Of a stretch of 64,000 bases of DNA, positions 8,384-33,279 are shown in pieces. The stretch is from Mycobacterium shinjukuense. GTDB lineage: Bacteria; Actinomycetota; Actinomycetes; Mycobacteriales; Mycobacteriaceae. The first letter of the stretch is position 1; each line of letters begins with the position of its first letter. The stretch lies in NCBI RefSeq assembly GCF_010730055.1, contig NZ_AP022575.1:806001-870000 (forward strand). Reading direction: 5' to 3'. The notes below the pieces were generated by a model. That model ran no database searches. It was not told where the DNA came from and was given only the letters and a program-made list of their open reading frames with translations. The translations under genes were made by a program, and so were the position numbers.

Positions 8384-11300
8384 AGTCGAGGCTCGACAGG
8401 TCCACCAGCGCACCGGCTTCGGTGGCTCCGACAGCGTCGCCTCGTTCTTGTTCCGCGGCGACGGCCTCTTGGATCAGCTCGCTGAGCGCGATCGGGAAGG
8501 TCCGCATCAGCGCTTCCGCGGTTGCCGTTGGGATCCGGCGGGTGTCGTACCACCAATCCAGATGCAGCGAGCCGGCGCAGCGATACGCGCGAAGTTCGAT
8601 GGCGTGGCCCAGTCCGGCGACCGTCTCGCGCACCGGCAGTATGTCGGAGTCGAACCGCGCGGGAGCGTCGACGGCAGGCAACTCGGGGATCACGCCGGCG
8701 TACCGGAAGTGGATGTCCGGGGTGCGCTGCGCGCCCAGGATCCGTCCGGTCGGTGCGTACAGATACCGCAGCAAGCCGTAGCCAATTCCGTAGTGCGGAA
8801 CGGATTTCAGGGTGTCGTGAACGGCGTCGAGCTGCTGAATCGCCGCGGCGCCCTGGCCGTTCGCGCATGCCAGCGCAATGGGATAGCACGTCGTGAACCA
8901 GCCGACCGTTCTACGCAGGTCGACATCCGGCCGCAGCACCGAGCGGCCCTCGCCCTCGAGCTCCACGGCGACCACACCCTCACCGACCGTCTGCGCTATC
9001 GTTCGGCCAAGCCCGGCCAGCACGATCTCCTGGATCGATCGTCGGAACCTGCGCCGAGCATCGTCGAGTTCGAATGTCTGCTCGACGGTTAACGTGCACG
9101 ACAACGTGGTCAGATCGTCGACGCCGGGGGCCGTCATCGGATCGGCCAGCCACAACGTCACCTTGCGGGCATTCTCGATCCAGAAGGAGCAGGTGTCCAG
9201 CGCCGCCGGATGCGTCGCGAGGGCCGCGCAGCGCACCGACCACTCCCACCACCCGGTGCCGACCGGCTGCAGCGTGATCTGCTGGCCTGCCAGCCGTTGC
9301 CCAAACGCGGTGAGGATGTCGGTCTCCAGGATTTGGCGCGACGCGTCGTCGGCGACCAGCCGGTGGATGGCCAGGCCCAGGTAGTGCGGACCGCCGTGTG
9401 CACCGATAATATGCGCGGCGACCAGCGCGTTCGACATGTCTTGGTGGGCAATCAGTTCGGCCAGGATGCCGGACACCGCGGCGCGCTCCTCGGCGCTTTC
9501 GGCGGCCACATCCTCGGGCAGCGATCGGGTTATCAGTCGGGTGAATTCGGCCGGCGGTGCTATCTGTTGCTGCCAACCTCCGTCCCGGTTGACCAGCCGC
9601 AGGCGCAGCGCATCGTGATGGTTGACCACCGCGGTCAGCACCGCACGGATGTCTTCCGGATCCACCTTGGGGTCCAGCCGCAGGATCAGCGGCACGCGCC
9701 AGCGGCCGGTGTCGCGCAGGCCCCGGTCGAGGAAGTACGCCATGTTCGGCGGAACCGCCGGATTCGCCTCCGCTTGCGGGGGTTTGGCTAACCCGCTGGC
9801 CGCAAACGAGGCGTCCACCGCGGCGGTCAGCGCCGCCAGGGTTGGGTATTCGTACAGGTCCTGCGGCGTGATGGTCAGATCTTCGTTGGCGGCGCTCATG
9901 GCGATGCTGATCGCCATCAGGGAATCGCCGCCCAGATCAAAGAAATTGGCGTTTCGATCGACCGAGCTGACGCCCAGGCACTGCGACCAGATGCGCTGTA
10001 ACGTGGCCTCGGTCTGCGACGCCCCGTTGCCTGCCACACCGCCGGTGGCGGCATCGGCGGTGGCGCCGGCGGGCGCGCCGTTGCCGGCTGCCGAAACGTT
10101 CGTCCGCACGGTGGGCTTGGGATCCACCCAATGCCGTTGGCGGGCAAACGGATAACCGGGTAGCGAAACGACGCGCGGGTGCGCCGGGCGCAGCGGAGAC
10201 CAGTCGACCTCGACGCCGGCCGACCAGAGCTCGCCGAGGGCCCGCAGGAAGGTGTCCCGGTCGTCGGTGTTCTGGATGGGGTGGCGCATGAGCCGGACGG
10301 CGCGGTGCCCGGTCGACCATTTCGGGTGTCGGATCGCCGACCCGGTCAGGCTGCCACCCGGTCCCACCTCGACCAGGATCCGCGCCGGATCGCTGAGCAC
10401 CGCATCGAGTTCGTCGGCAAACCTGATGGTGGAACTGATCTGGCGCGCCCAGATGGCCGGATCGGTGGCCTGCTCGGCCGACATCCAGGTTCCGGTGAGG
10501 TTGGACAGCACCGGCGTGCGCGGAGCGTGCAGCCGCTGACGGGACAAGAACTCCTGGAATTCAGCCAGCATGGGATCCATTGCGCTGGAATGAAACGCGT
10601 GGGTTGCGCGTACCCGCCGAGCGGGTATTCCACGCTCACCCAGGCGCTTGGTGAACGCGCGAATCTGATCCGTGGGCCCGGCGATGACGCAGTTGCCGGG
10701 ATCATTCACCGCCGACAGTTCGACCCCGGGGGAGAGGTGCTCGGCGACCTCGTCTTGGCTCAGCGCCACCGCGACCATGGCGCCGGGCGGCGACTGGTGC
10801 ATCAGCCGGGCGCGCAACGACACCGTCTTGATCGCCGTGTCGAGATCGAATATCCCGGCCAGGGTGGCCGCGATGTATTCGCCGGTGCTGTATCCGACAT
10901 AAGCCCCGGCGTGCACGCCGAACGTCTCGACCAACTTCGCCAGCGCGTATTCCACCGTGAACAGCGCCGGCTGCGAACGGTCAATACGTTCCAGATCCGT
11001 TGCGGTGCCATCGAATATCTGGGAATACAGATCCAGGTCCAGTTCGGCGCGGAATCCGGCGGCGCAGGCGTCGAAGTGTTCGGCGAAAACGGGCTCGGTA
11101 TCGTACAGCCCCTTGGCCATCCCGACATGTTGAGCGCCCTGTCCGGGAAACAGGAAAACGACTCGCTGCGAAGATGGTTGGGCCTTTTCGCCGCTGTCTG
11201 CAGATTCACCGACAAAGACGTTGTCGTGCTCGACGGCCCGCAGCACCGTTACCGCGTGCTCGCGGTCGTGAACGACGGCGGCCATTGTGACGTTGTGCTT

Positions 11301-12778
11301 GCGCCGCCCCGCCAGCGTGTGGGCGACATCGGCAAGGTTCGGGGAGTCTGGCCCGGCCAACGCGGTGGCCAGGGCGGTCCGCGACTGGCCAAGCGCGGCG
11401 GAGGTGTGCGCCGACAGCAGCAGCACCTGCGGGCCGGACGGCTCGGCGCGTTCCGGAACCTGCGGCGCCTCCTCGAGCACGACGTGGGCGTTGGTCCCGC
11501 CTACCCCGAACGAGCTGACCCCGGCCCGGCGCGGGCCGTCGCATTCCCAGGGGCCGTATGTGCTCTGCACGAGGAACGGACTCTGGTCCAGCCGCAGTTC
11601 CGGGTTGGGGCTGCTGAAGTGCAGCGTTGCGGGAATGGCGGTGTTCTTCAGGCACAGGATCGTCTTGATCAGGCCCGCGATTCCGGCCGCGACCTCCAGG
11701 TGGCCGATGTTCGACTTGACCGATCCGAGCACGCAAGGAGCCGCCCGGGTTGTCCGAGACACCTCGAATGCCGTTCGGAGGCCCTGGATTTCGATCGGAT
11801 CACCCAGCGGGGTGCCGGTTCCGTGGGTCTCGACATAGCTCACGGTGGACGCGTCCACGCCGGCCACCGCGTGGGCTTCGGCGATGACATCGGCCTGCGC
11901 GGCCGGGTTGGGTGCGGCGTACCCCATCTTCGCCGATCCGTCGTTGTTGATCGCCGATCCGCGGATGATGGCGTGCACGCGGTCCCCGGCGTCGACGGCG
12001 GCCCGCAACGGTTTGAGGGCCACGATCCCGACACCGCTGCCGAAGACGGTGCCGTCGGCCCGCACGTCAAAGGGCCGGCAGTGGCCGACGGCCGACACCA
12101 TCGACCCTGGCGAGTGCCAGTAACCCACCCGGTGGGGGATGCACAGCGACACCCCGCCGGCCAAGGCCAGGTCGCATTCGCCGGACAGCAGGCTCAGGCA
12201 GGCCAGGTGAACCGCGACCAGCGACGACGAGCACGCCGTTTGCACCGCGATGCTCGGGCCCCGCAGGTTGAACTGGTGCGATACCCGGGTCGCCAGGAAA
12301 TCCTTGTCGTTCTGCAGGAACAGGCTGAACTGATCGAAGTTGAGTCCCTCGGCCAACACGGCGTTCGGGTCGCGATGCGACAGCAGGTTGTGCAGCAGAT
12401 AGCCACTGGGAGAGCTGGTTCCGTACACGCCGATCGAGCCGTCGAACCGCGCGGGGTCGCAGGCCGCGTCCTCGAGCGCATGCCACGCGCACTGCAGGAA
12501 CAACCGATGCTGCGGATCCAGCACGCTTGCCGCCTGCGGCGGGAAGCCGAAGAAGTCGGCGTCGAACTCGTCGATCCCGTCAAGCAGCGGTGCCCGCCGC
12601 ACATACGCCGGATTGGCCAGCGTCTGCTCGCTGACCCCGCCGTCACGCAGCTCCTGTTCGGACAGGGTGACGATGGACTCCCGGCCGCGGCGGAGATTGT
12701 CCCAGAACGCCGAAACGTTGTTGGCGCCCGGAAACATGCCGGCCATGCCGACCACCGCGATCGCGTTGTCGGGGATGT

Positions 12779-12782
<4 letters not shown>
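8382..12782 (-). CDS. ppsE: PpsE, terminal phthiocerol polyketide synthase
   Basis: Last extension module of phthiocerol synthesis, a 1,466-residue protein (1,488 in M. tuberculosis). Domain order: KS with active-site Cys in TACSSS (about residue 184), AT with GYSTGE (about 630), ACP with GGDSLMA (about 951), then a C-terminal condensation-like domain (about 1000-1450) in place of a thioesterase. No reductive domain is present. The start is GTG at 12782, overlapping the ppsD stop as GTGA. Lack of an integral TE means release depends on a separate enzyme, classically TesA, which is broken in this window, or on PapA5-linked transfer. Confidence 0.96.
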
Positions 12783-24695
<11,913 letters not shown>

Positions 24696-24699
<4 letters not shown>

Positions 24700-27600
24700 G
24701 ATCCTCGTAATCTTTCCGAAAGCTGTTGTAACAACTCGTCTTCGGTGAACTCATCGTAGACATCGGCGGTCGGTTGGCCGCTGGCGGCGGCTGTTTCGAT
24801 GAGCTCGGGCAACACGGTGGCCAGATAATCGGTGAGGCTGTACACGGTGGGGTAGTCGAAGACGACCGACGCTGGAAGAACCTCGCCAAGGCTGTCGGAC
24901 AATGCCCGCTGCAGGGTGACGCTCATCAGCGAGTCCATGCCGAGTTGGAAAAAGCCGGTCGAGGGATCCAGCCGCTCGGTGGCAGGAATTCCCATCACCA
25001 TGGCGGCCAACGTGCCGACATGGTCGAGCAGCATGTCGGCACGCCGTTCCACCGGGCAGTTGCGCAGCGCCGTGCGGAACTCGCTGTCGCCCACCTCGTC
25101 GGGGGCGGGCACCAGGTCGTCGATGACACGAAGCGATCCTCTCGTCCGATACGCGGCCGCCAGCCGGGGCCAGTTCGCGGCGACCACCGCGGTCCGCACG
25201 CCCGCATCTGGGCTCATCACCAGCGGCAGCGCGCCGATGGCGATCTCGTCGGCCATGGGTTGCAATCCGGATTCGGTGCTGAGCCGACCGGCCTCTTGCT
25301 GCGCGTCGGCCAGGGATTGCCACAATCCCCAAGCGACCACCGTGGCCGGTAGCCCCATGACCCGACGCGCGTGGGCGAAGGTGTCCAAGAAGGCGCTGGT
25401 CGCGGTGTAGTGGGCGAGCCACCGGGAACCGAGGATGCCCGAGATGGACGAGAACACAACGAAGTGCCGTGGGGACGTTTTCAGCGACAACCGGTGTAAT
25501 AGGACGGCGGCGTCCAGCTTGGGACGAAACATGGTGGCCACGTCGTCGTCGGTCATCTCGGCAAGCAACACCGGCCGGCCCGCGAAGGCCGCCAAGTAGA
25601 TTCCCTCGAGCGGCGGCAACTCCGTCCCGAAGCGGTCGAACAGGGCTTGCATCGCGGCGGCGTCGGTCGCGTCGGCGGCCACTTCGACGAGTTGCGTCCC
25701 GGTGGCCGCCAGGCTTTGCGCCAACTCCGGTAGCGAGCCCGGTTTCCGCGCCACCGCGACCACCGTTGTGGCGCCCATCGCCGCGAGCTGCCGGATGAGA
25801 TGCGGTCCGATGTTGCCGGTGGCCCCGATGACCACGTGGCTGGTGTCGCCGCTGAGCGTGACCGGCGACGTCGCGGGCGCGGTTCGTCGCCGCAGCCGGG
25901 GCGCTCGGCGCACCCCGGCGCGGTAGACGACCTGGTCCTCCCCGTCGCCGTTGGCGGCTTCGTCCAGCACGTACCGGGCGGCCAGCTCGTCGGGCACCGA
26001 CTCGTCGAGATCGAGCACACCGCCCCAGATTTCCGGATGTTCGAGCGCCAGCGAGCGACCCAGGCCCCAGAGCACCGCATGGCCGGGGTTGGCTCGATCG
26101 CCCTCCGAGACGGGCTGGGCGTTGCGGGTAACGATGACCAATTTCGGCCGCGAGCCGCTCGCGACCATCGCAGCGGCCAGCCTTCGGGCCGTGTGGACCA
26201 CCCGGTAGGCCGCCCCCACGTCGAGTGGGTCGCCGGAGACGGGCGGGGCGTACAGCACGCTGTGCACACCGCGCAGCGCGTCGAGCAGTGCGCTGGGATC
26301 GTCCTCGTCCGCCAGCGCCGAGGGCGCAAGCAGGTCTACCCGACAACCCGCGAGCCGGGCCAGCTGCGCGGACAGGCCCGTGTCCGCCACCGCCAGCCAC
26401 GCGGCGGCGCACGGGGTTTCGGCGCTGGGTGCCGGCCGGACCGGCCAGGTCAGCTGGTAACACCAGTCGTCGAGCGCCGGGTTGTCGGAACTCGACTGTC
26501 CGTTCACCGCGACCCCGTTGCGGCCCGGACGGGCCGGTGCCGCCGCGCCGGCGTCCGGGGCGGTGATCCAGTGGTGGGTGTGCTGCCAGGGGGTGGTGGG
26601 CAGGTCGGTCAGGCGGGCGCCGGGGATGGCCGGTGGTTTGCTGCCGATCGACGAGAGGTTGGTGTGGAAGGTGATGGTGTCGTCGGTGTCGCGGTGCAGG
26701 GTTCCGACGCTGGTGTAGCGGGTGCCGTGCTGGGCGGCGTGCAGGGTGTCGATGATGGCCTGGGTCAGCAGCGGGTGGGCGCTGATCTCGATGAAGGTGT
26801 GGTGGGCGGATCCGGGGCCGCTGCCGGCGCGGGTGATGGCCTGCTGGAAATGCACCGGGTTGCGCATGTTGGTGGCCCAGTGCTCGGCGTCGAACAGCGG
26901 GCGGGTGTCGAGGTCGGGGTAGGTGGTGGAGATGATGGGGATCGTCGGGGTGCGCGGGGCCAAATCGGCCAGCTGCGCGCGCATCGCCGGCTGCAGCGCG
27001 TCCATGGCCGGGTTGTGCGGGGCCACTTCGATATTGACCCGGCTGGCGAACCGGTTCTGCGCGCGCACTCGGGTGATCAGCGCCTCGATCTGGCCGGCGG
27101 GCCCGGAGATCACGGTTTGGCGCGGCGAGTTGTAGATTCCCAACGTCACCTGCGGGTGGTCGGCGATGAGCGCCTCGGTGGCCGCGGCGTCCAGTTCCAC
27201 AAGTGCCATGGCGCCCTGACCCGACAGCGGCGCCATCAGCCGCGACCGGGTGGCGGTCACCCGTACCCCCTCGGCGGGGGTGAGCGCTCCGGCGACGACC
27301 GCGGCGGCCACCTCACCCATGGAGTGCCCGATCACCAGATCGGGGGTCACCCCGTAGCAGCGCCATAGCTGTGTCAGCGCCAGCTGCATGCCGATCAGGC
27401 CCAGCTGGATCTGCTCGATGCCGACCAATTCCTTGCCGCCGGCGATCAGTTCGTGCAGCGAGAACCCGGCCTGCTCGACAAACACCGGCTCCAGCTCGGC
27501 CACCGCCGCGGCGAACCCCGGCTCGTCGGCCAGCAGTTGGCGGCCCATCCCGGCCCATTGCGAGCCGCGCCCGGAGTAGACGAACACCGTGCCCGGGCCG

Positions 27601-29267
27601 GGCGCGCCGTCGTGGGGGCCCACCACCCCCGGCGCCTGCCGGCCGGCGGCCAGTGCGCGTAACCCGGCGATCGCCGCGGCGTGGTCGCGGGCGACCACGG
27701 TGCCGAACGTGGTCTGCCGGGCGCGGTGATGGTTGAGGGTATGGGCCACATCGGCCAAGGCCACGCCGGCACCCGGGCCCGCCATCCACTCGGCCAGCAC
27801 CCCCGCCGTGGCGGCCACCCGCCGCGCCGTCTTACCGGCCACCACCAACGTCGACACGGCCGGGTCGGCGGCGCGCTCGGCCGCCGCCACCGCCTCCTGA
27901 CCCTGCTCGATGATGACGTGCGCGTTGGTGCCGCCCAATCCAAACGACGACACCGCCGCACGCCGCGGCCCCTCAGCGGTCGGCCACGGGACGCTCTCGA
28001 TGGGAACGAAGAACCTGGTCGACGCGGCATCAATGGCTGGATTCCATTGTGAGAAATGCAGATTCGGCGGAATCTGGCCACGCTGCACCGCCAGCACCGT
28101 CTTGATGAAGCCCGCGATCCCGGCCGCCGCCTCGGTATGGCCGATATTGGTCTTGACGGCCCCGAGTGCGCACTGCCCCTCGCCGCGGCCGTAGGTGGCC
28201 GCCAGCGCCTCGAACTCGATCGGATCGCCCAACACGGTGCCGGTTCCGTGGGCTTCGACGTAGTGCACGCTCTCGGGTGCGAGGTCAGCCGATCGCAGGG
28301 CGTCGGCGATCACGTCGCACTGCGCGGCGGTATTCGGCGCGGTGACACCGTTGGACCGGCCGTCCTGATTGACCGCCGAACCGCGGACCACCGCCAGCAC
28401 CCGGTCACCGTCACGCACCGCGTCGGTCAACCGCTTGAGCACCACCACCCCGGCACCTTCGCCGCGCACAAACCCGTCGGCGGCCGCATCGAAGGCGGCG
28501 CAGCGACCCTGCGGGGACAACAATCCCCATGCCGAAATGGCGATTTGGGTCTCCGGGCGGAGCGTGATGCTCACTCCACCGGCCAGAGCCAGGTCAACTT
28601 CCCGCAGCCGCAGGCTCTGGCAGGCCAGGTGCACTGCCACCAGCGACGACGAACACGCGGTGTCCACCGCCACCGCCGGGCCGCGCAGCCCCAACAGGTA
28701 CGAAATGCGACCCACCGTGATGCTGTGCGCATTTCCGGTTCCGGTGTAGGCGTCTACCCTGTCCGGACTCGCGGCCAGCATGGACTGATATTCGTTGAAA
28801 TAGACCCCCATCATGACGCCGGTTCGGGTACCAGTGAGGGAATCGGTTGGTATGCCCGCATGTTCGAGGGCTTCCCAGGAAACCTCGAGCAGCATTCGCT
28901 GCTGCGGGTCCATCGCCGCGGCTTCCCGCGGGGTGATACCGAAAAATTCGGCGTCGAAGCCCGCGATGTCGGGGATGAAACCGCCCCACTTCGTCGTCAT
29001 CCGTCCCGGCGTCAACGGATCGGGGTGGTAGAACGCTTCCGCGTCCCACCGGTCGACCGGTACCGTCGAAATCGCGCTGCGGCCCTCGACCAGCAAGTCC
29101 CAGAAGCTCTCCGGCCCAACAACATCCCCCGGGAACCGGCAACCAATTCCTACCACGGCAACCGGCTGCGCGGCCGTGATCCGCGAGACCTTGTCGAATT
29201 CGTCGGCAAGGGCGGCGCGTTGCTGCGCGGTCATTCCGGAAATCCGGCTGAAGGCCGTTCGCATCAC
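24696..29267 (-). CDS. ppsB: PpsB, phthiocerol polyketide synthase module
   Basis: Second module of phthiocerol synthesis, 1,523 residues (1,538 in M. tuberculosis). Domain order: KS (Cys about 204 in TACSSS), AT with GHSMGE (about 647), KR with VIGATGNIG (about 1147), ACP with GMDSLMS (about 1444). This leaves a hydroxyl, giving one oxygen of the diol. GTG at 29267 directly precedes an ATG and overlaps the ppsA stop as GTGA. The N-terminus MMRTAFSRISGMTAQQ matches the family. Bases 26655-27935, covering the KS-AT linker and AT, are almost identical to the same part of ppsA. Confidence 0.96.
26655..27935. repeat. 1.28 kb direct repeat, ppsB copy
   Basis: Bases 26655-27935 in ppsB match 32000-33279 in ppsA. 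Reading the two by eye I saw only two substitutions (near 27069 and 27480) and two indels in 1,281 bases, while flanking KS and KR regions are clearly diverged. It encodes the KS-AT linker and the AT domain. The pattern points to recent gene conversion between the two modules, or to a misassembled repeat. Confidence 0.9.
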
Positions 29268-31924
29268 GCAGGCCTTTCGGCCTCGGTCGATGTCGATTCG
29301 ATGCGGTCGAACAGGCTATCCAATACGCTTCCCGCCGACGCGGAGAGCGCTGCCATCTCGTTGGTTTCCGAATCGTCCTGTGGCAGAAGAATTTTCGTCA
29401 GATACTCGGCCAGTGATGCCAGGGTTGGGTGATTGATCAGCATGGTCGCCGACAGCTCAATCCCGACGAACCGCTCGGCTTCGCGCCGAATTGCCATCGC
29501 CATCAGGGAGTTGAGGCCGAACTCGACGAACGGGCGATTACGGTCCAGCTCCGCTTCGGGCAGCCGGAGCTCGGCGGCGACGATGGTTCGCAAACCATTT
29601 TCAAGTCGATCTCGCGCATCCGTGGCCGACATCTGCGACCAGTCCGGTCCCGCGTTGTTGTCAGCGGTCGATCCGTCCGCTCCGCCCGGCGAGGGTACCG
29701 GCACCACAACCGCTTGCGCGAGGTCGTAGCCGTCGACGTACTCCCAGGCGGTGAACGCCTCCGACGGTGTGATGTCACGCGAACCCATGCGCTGCAGCTC
29801 TTCACTGACGATCTGGGCGTCGGCCGCCAATCCCAACCCCCGCCACGCGACCCAGTCGAGGCTCATGGTGTGGCAGCCCTGGCGGTGACGTGCCCGCGCC
29901 AACGCGTCCAGGTACGAGTTGGCGGCGGCGTAGGACCCCTGCCCGGGCATGCCGAAAATCCCTGCGGCCGAGGCGGTTAAGAAGAAGAAGTCCACACTGC
30001 CGGGGGGGAACGCCTGGTGCAGCACCTGGCTGCCGGCGATCTTGGACCACACAACCTGGCGCACCGCATCCTCGGTCATGTTCGTCACCAGTTGATCGTT
30101 CGTCACGCCGGCCGCGTGGATGATGCCGCGAATGGGTGCGGCCCCGTCTCGATCCCGCTTGGCCAGCAGGGCCTGCACGTCGTCGCGGCATCCGATGTCG
30201 GCGGCGACGGCCTCGACGGTCACTCCCCGCAATTCCAGGGCGCGGATCGCGGCGATCTTGTCGCGCACGTCGGCGTCGAGGCTGTCCAGTTCCCAGTCTC
30301 GCCTGGGCGGCAACGGCGTACGGCCGGTCAGCACCAATCGACGAGCCCCGCGGTCGGCGAGCCATTCGGCCATCAACAGGCCCAGTGCGCCCATGCCGCC
30401 GGTGATCAGATAGGCCGCGTCGGGCTTGCATCGCAGAGACTTTCGTGCCGGCGCGCCCCGGACCGGCGTCAGCCTGGGGGCGAGCACTTTGCCGTCACGC
30501 AGCACCAGAATCGATTTGCTCGGCGCCTGCAGCAGATCGCCAAGTGTCGGCCCGGCGTCGTCGAGGTCGTCGTCGGTCGCGAGATCGACCAGCCCGCCCC
30601 ACAGCCCGGGATGTTCCGCGGCGACGACGCCCGCGAAGCCCCACAAGAAGCTCTGACGCAACGCGGACGGGGCCACCGCTTCGTGCACCCCACGCGTGAC
30701 GATCCACAGCGCCGCGGGTTTGTTCGCTCCTCGCCGCGCCAGGGTCCGTACCAGCCCGCTGACCTCGGCGGAAACCCGAACGGCGAAGTCGACATCGGTC
30801 TCGGCGCTGCTCGCCGGCCGGCACTCCGCGACGTAGAGCACGTGCCGGGCCTCGGACACCCCGCCCAGCGGGTAGCCCGCCGCCTCGAGGGGCCTCCGAA
30901 GCGGGACGGCGTCGTCGCCGATCAGCGCGACCGGCCCCCGACCGGTCACCCGCCCGGCCCCGGCGCCGTCCCGGTCGGTCCGCGGTTGCCAGTCGATCGT
31001 GTGCACGAACGTCCTGGCATCGGCCTGGGATTCGACCCGTCCGGCCGGCGACGTGTCGACAACGTCGAGTGCCCGGTAGCGAAGCGACCGCATCGACAGA
31101 TGGGGCACGCCGCGGGCCGACACCGTGACATCGACGGTGATCCCGTCGTCGTCACGAACGGTGCGCTTTAGCGTCACCCGGCCACGCGGGTCGCTACCGG
31201 GGTCGCCGAGGCACACCTGCTCGATGCTGGCCGGCGCGTAGAGCCGCGGATCGGCGACGTCGGCAAGGGCGGCGACGTGGATCGCGGCGTCCAGCAGCGG
31301 GGCGGTCGAGCCGCCGGGCATTGCGTCGGGGAGAGCCACCGTGGCCGTGAGGCCGGTCGGCGCCGGTGTCCAGGCGTCCACCGACCACGCGAAGGGCAGG
31401 CCGTCGACGCCACGCAACGCCAGCAGCTCCGCGACGTCGGGAACCGTGTGCCGGTGACTGGTGGTGTGTTGGAGCCCGTTGACGGGGTCGTTCGAACCCG
31501 CGGCAGGCGCCGACGGCGAGGGCCCCAGGCGCGCGGTCGCATGCCGCGTCCAACGGTCTGCCGCCGGTTCGGTGGCCGGACTGGAGGCCAGGCTGATCGA
31601 GTGGGTATCGGCAACGACCTGGATCAGGCGCGGCCGGTCGAGGAAGATCGGTTGCTCGAATCGGACCCCGGATACCACGGAGTGGCCCAATTCCGCTGCG
31701 GCGGAAAGGATCGTGTGCAGCACGATAGACGCCGGGACGATCTCGACCCGGTGAAATCGATACCGGCCCGGGTACGGCTTGGCGTCCGGTGCCAGCCGCG
31801 CTTGCCACAGGTGGGAGGGCGGCGTGGACAAGACCTTGGTGTGTCGACCCAGCAGCGTGCCCGCCAGGGGTGCCGATCCAGCCGCGGGCGGTTTCGCGGT
31901 GATCCAGTGGTGGGTGTGCTGCCA

Positions 31925-31984
31925 GGGGGTGGTGGGCAGGGTTGGGTGGGGTTCGGGTGGGTGGGGGGTGTGGGGTGGGTGGGT
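31925..31984 (+). other. G-rich tract with G-quadruplex potential
   Basis: The plus strand holds more than eight runs of three or more G separated by one to four bases. On the minus strand it encodes a Pro/His-rich linker after the ppsA AT domain. It lies just beside the ppsA/ppsB repeat boundary. A shorter, related G-rich linker occurs in ppsC near 22024-22080. Confidence 0.55.
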
Positions 31985-31999
31985 GGTGTGGACGGCGTT

Positions 32000-33279
32000 G
32001 AGGTTGGTGTGGAAGGTGATGGTGTCGTCGGTGTCGCGGTGCAGGGTTCCGACGCTGGTGTAGCGGGTGCCGTGCTGGGCGGCGTGCAGGGTGTCGATGA
32101 TGGCCTGGGTCAGCAGCGGGTGGGCGCTGATCTCGATGAAGGTGTGGTGGGCGGATCCGGGGCCGCTGCCGGCGGGTGATGGCCTGCTGGAAATGCACCG
32201 GGTTGCGCATGTTGGTGGCCCAGTGCTCGGCGTCGAACAGCGGGCGGGTGTCGAGGTCGGGGTAGGTGGTGGAGATGATGGGGATCGTCGGGGTGCGCGG
32301 GGCCAAATCGGCCAGCTGCGCGCGCATCGCCGGCTGCAGCGCGTCCATGGCCGGGTTGTGCGGGGCCACTTCGATATTGACCCGGCTGGCGAACCGGTTC
32401 TGCGCGCGCACCCGGGTGATCAGCGCCTCGATCTGGCCGGCGGGCCCGGAGATCACGGTTTGGCGCGGCGAGTTGTAGATTCCCAACGTCACCTGCGGGT
32501 GGTCGGCGATGAGCGCCTCGGTGGCCGCGGCGTCCAGTTCCACAAGTGCCATGGCGCCCTGACCCGACAGCGGCGCCATCAGCCGCGACCGGGTGGCGGT
32601 CACCCGTACCCCCTCGGCGGGGGTGAGCGCTCCGGCGACGACCGCGGCGGCCACCTCACCCATGGAGTGCCCGATCACCAGATCGGGGGTCACCCCGTAG
32701 CAGCGCCATAGCTGTGTCAGCGCCAGCTGCATGCCGATCAGGCCCAGCTGGATCTGCTCGATGCCGACCAATTCCTTGCCGCCGGCGATCAGTTCGTGCA
32801 GCGAGAACCCGGCCTGCTCGATAAACACCGGCTCCAGCTCGGCCACCGCCGCGGCGAACCCCGGCTCGTCGGCCAGCAGTTGGCGGCCCATCCCGGCCCA
32901 TTGCGAGCCGCGCCCGGAGTAGACGAACACCGTGCCCGGGCCGGGCGCGCCGTCGTGGGGGGCCCACCACCCCCGGCGCCTGCCGGCCGGCGGCCAGTGC
33001 GCGTAACCCGGCGATCGCCGCGGCGTGGTCGCGGGCGACCACGGTGCCGAACGTGGTCTGCCGGGCGCGGTGATGGTTGAGGGTATGGGCCACATCGGCC
33101 AAGGCCACGCCGGCACCCGGGCCCGCCATCCACTCGGCCAGCACCCCCGCCGTGGCGGCCACCCGCCGCGCCGTCTTACCGGCCACCACCAACGTCGACA
33201 CGGCCGGGTCGGCGGCGCGCTCGGCCGCCGCCACCGCCTCCTGACCCTGCTCGATGATGACGTGCGCGTTGGTGCCGCC
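32000..33279. repeat. 1.28 kb direct repeat, ppsA copy
   Basis: Second copy of the repeat, in ppsA. It has one extra G in the run at 32956-32961 and lacks two bases near 32172, giving a net length of 1,280. A further 43-base match of the two genes lies just outside it (about 31898-31942 versus 26559-26602), separated by a diverged G-rich stretch. Confidence 0.9.

Noticed and set aside
8371..8889. Upstream extension of drrA
   Set aside because: It overlaps ppsE in another frame. The RBS and the family length support ATG at 8370.
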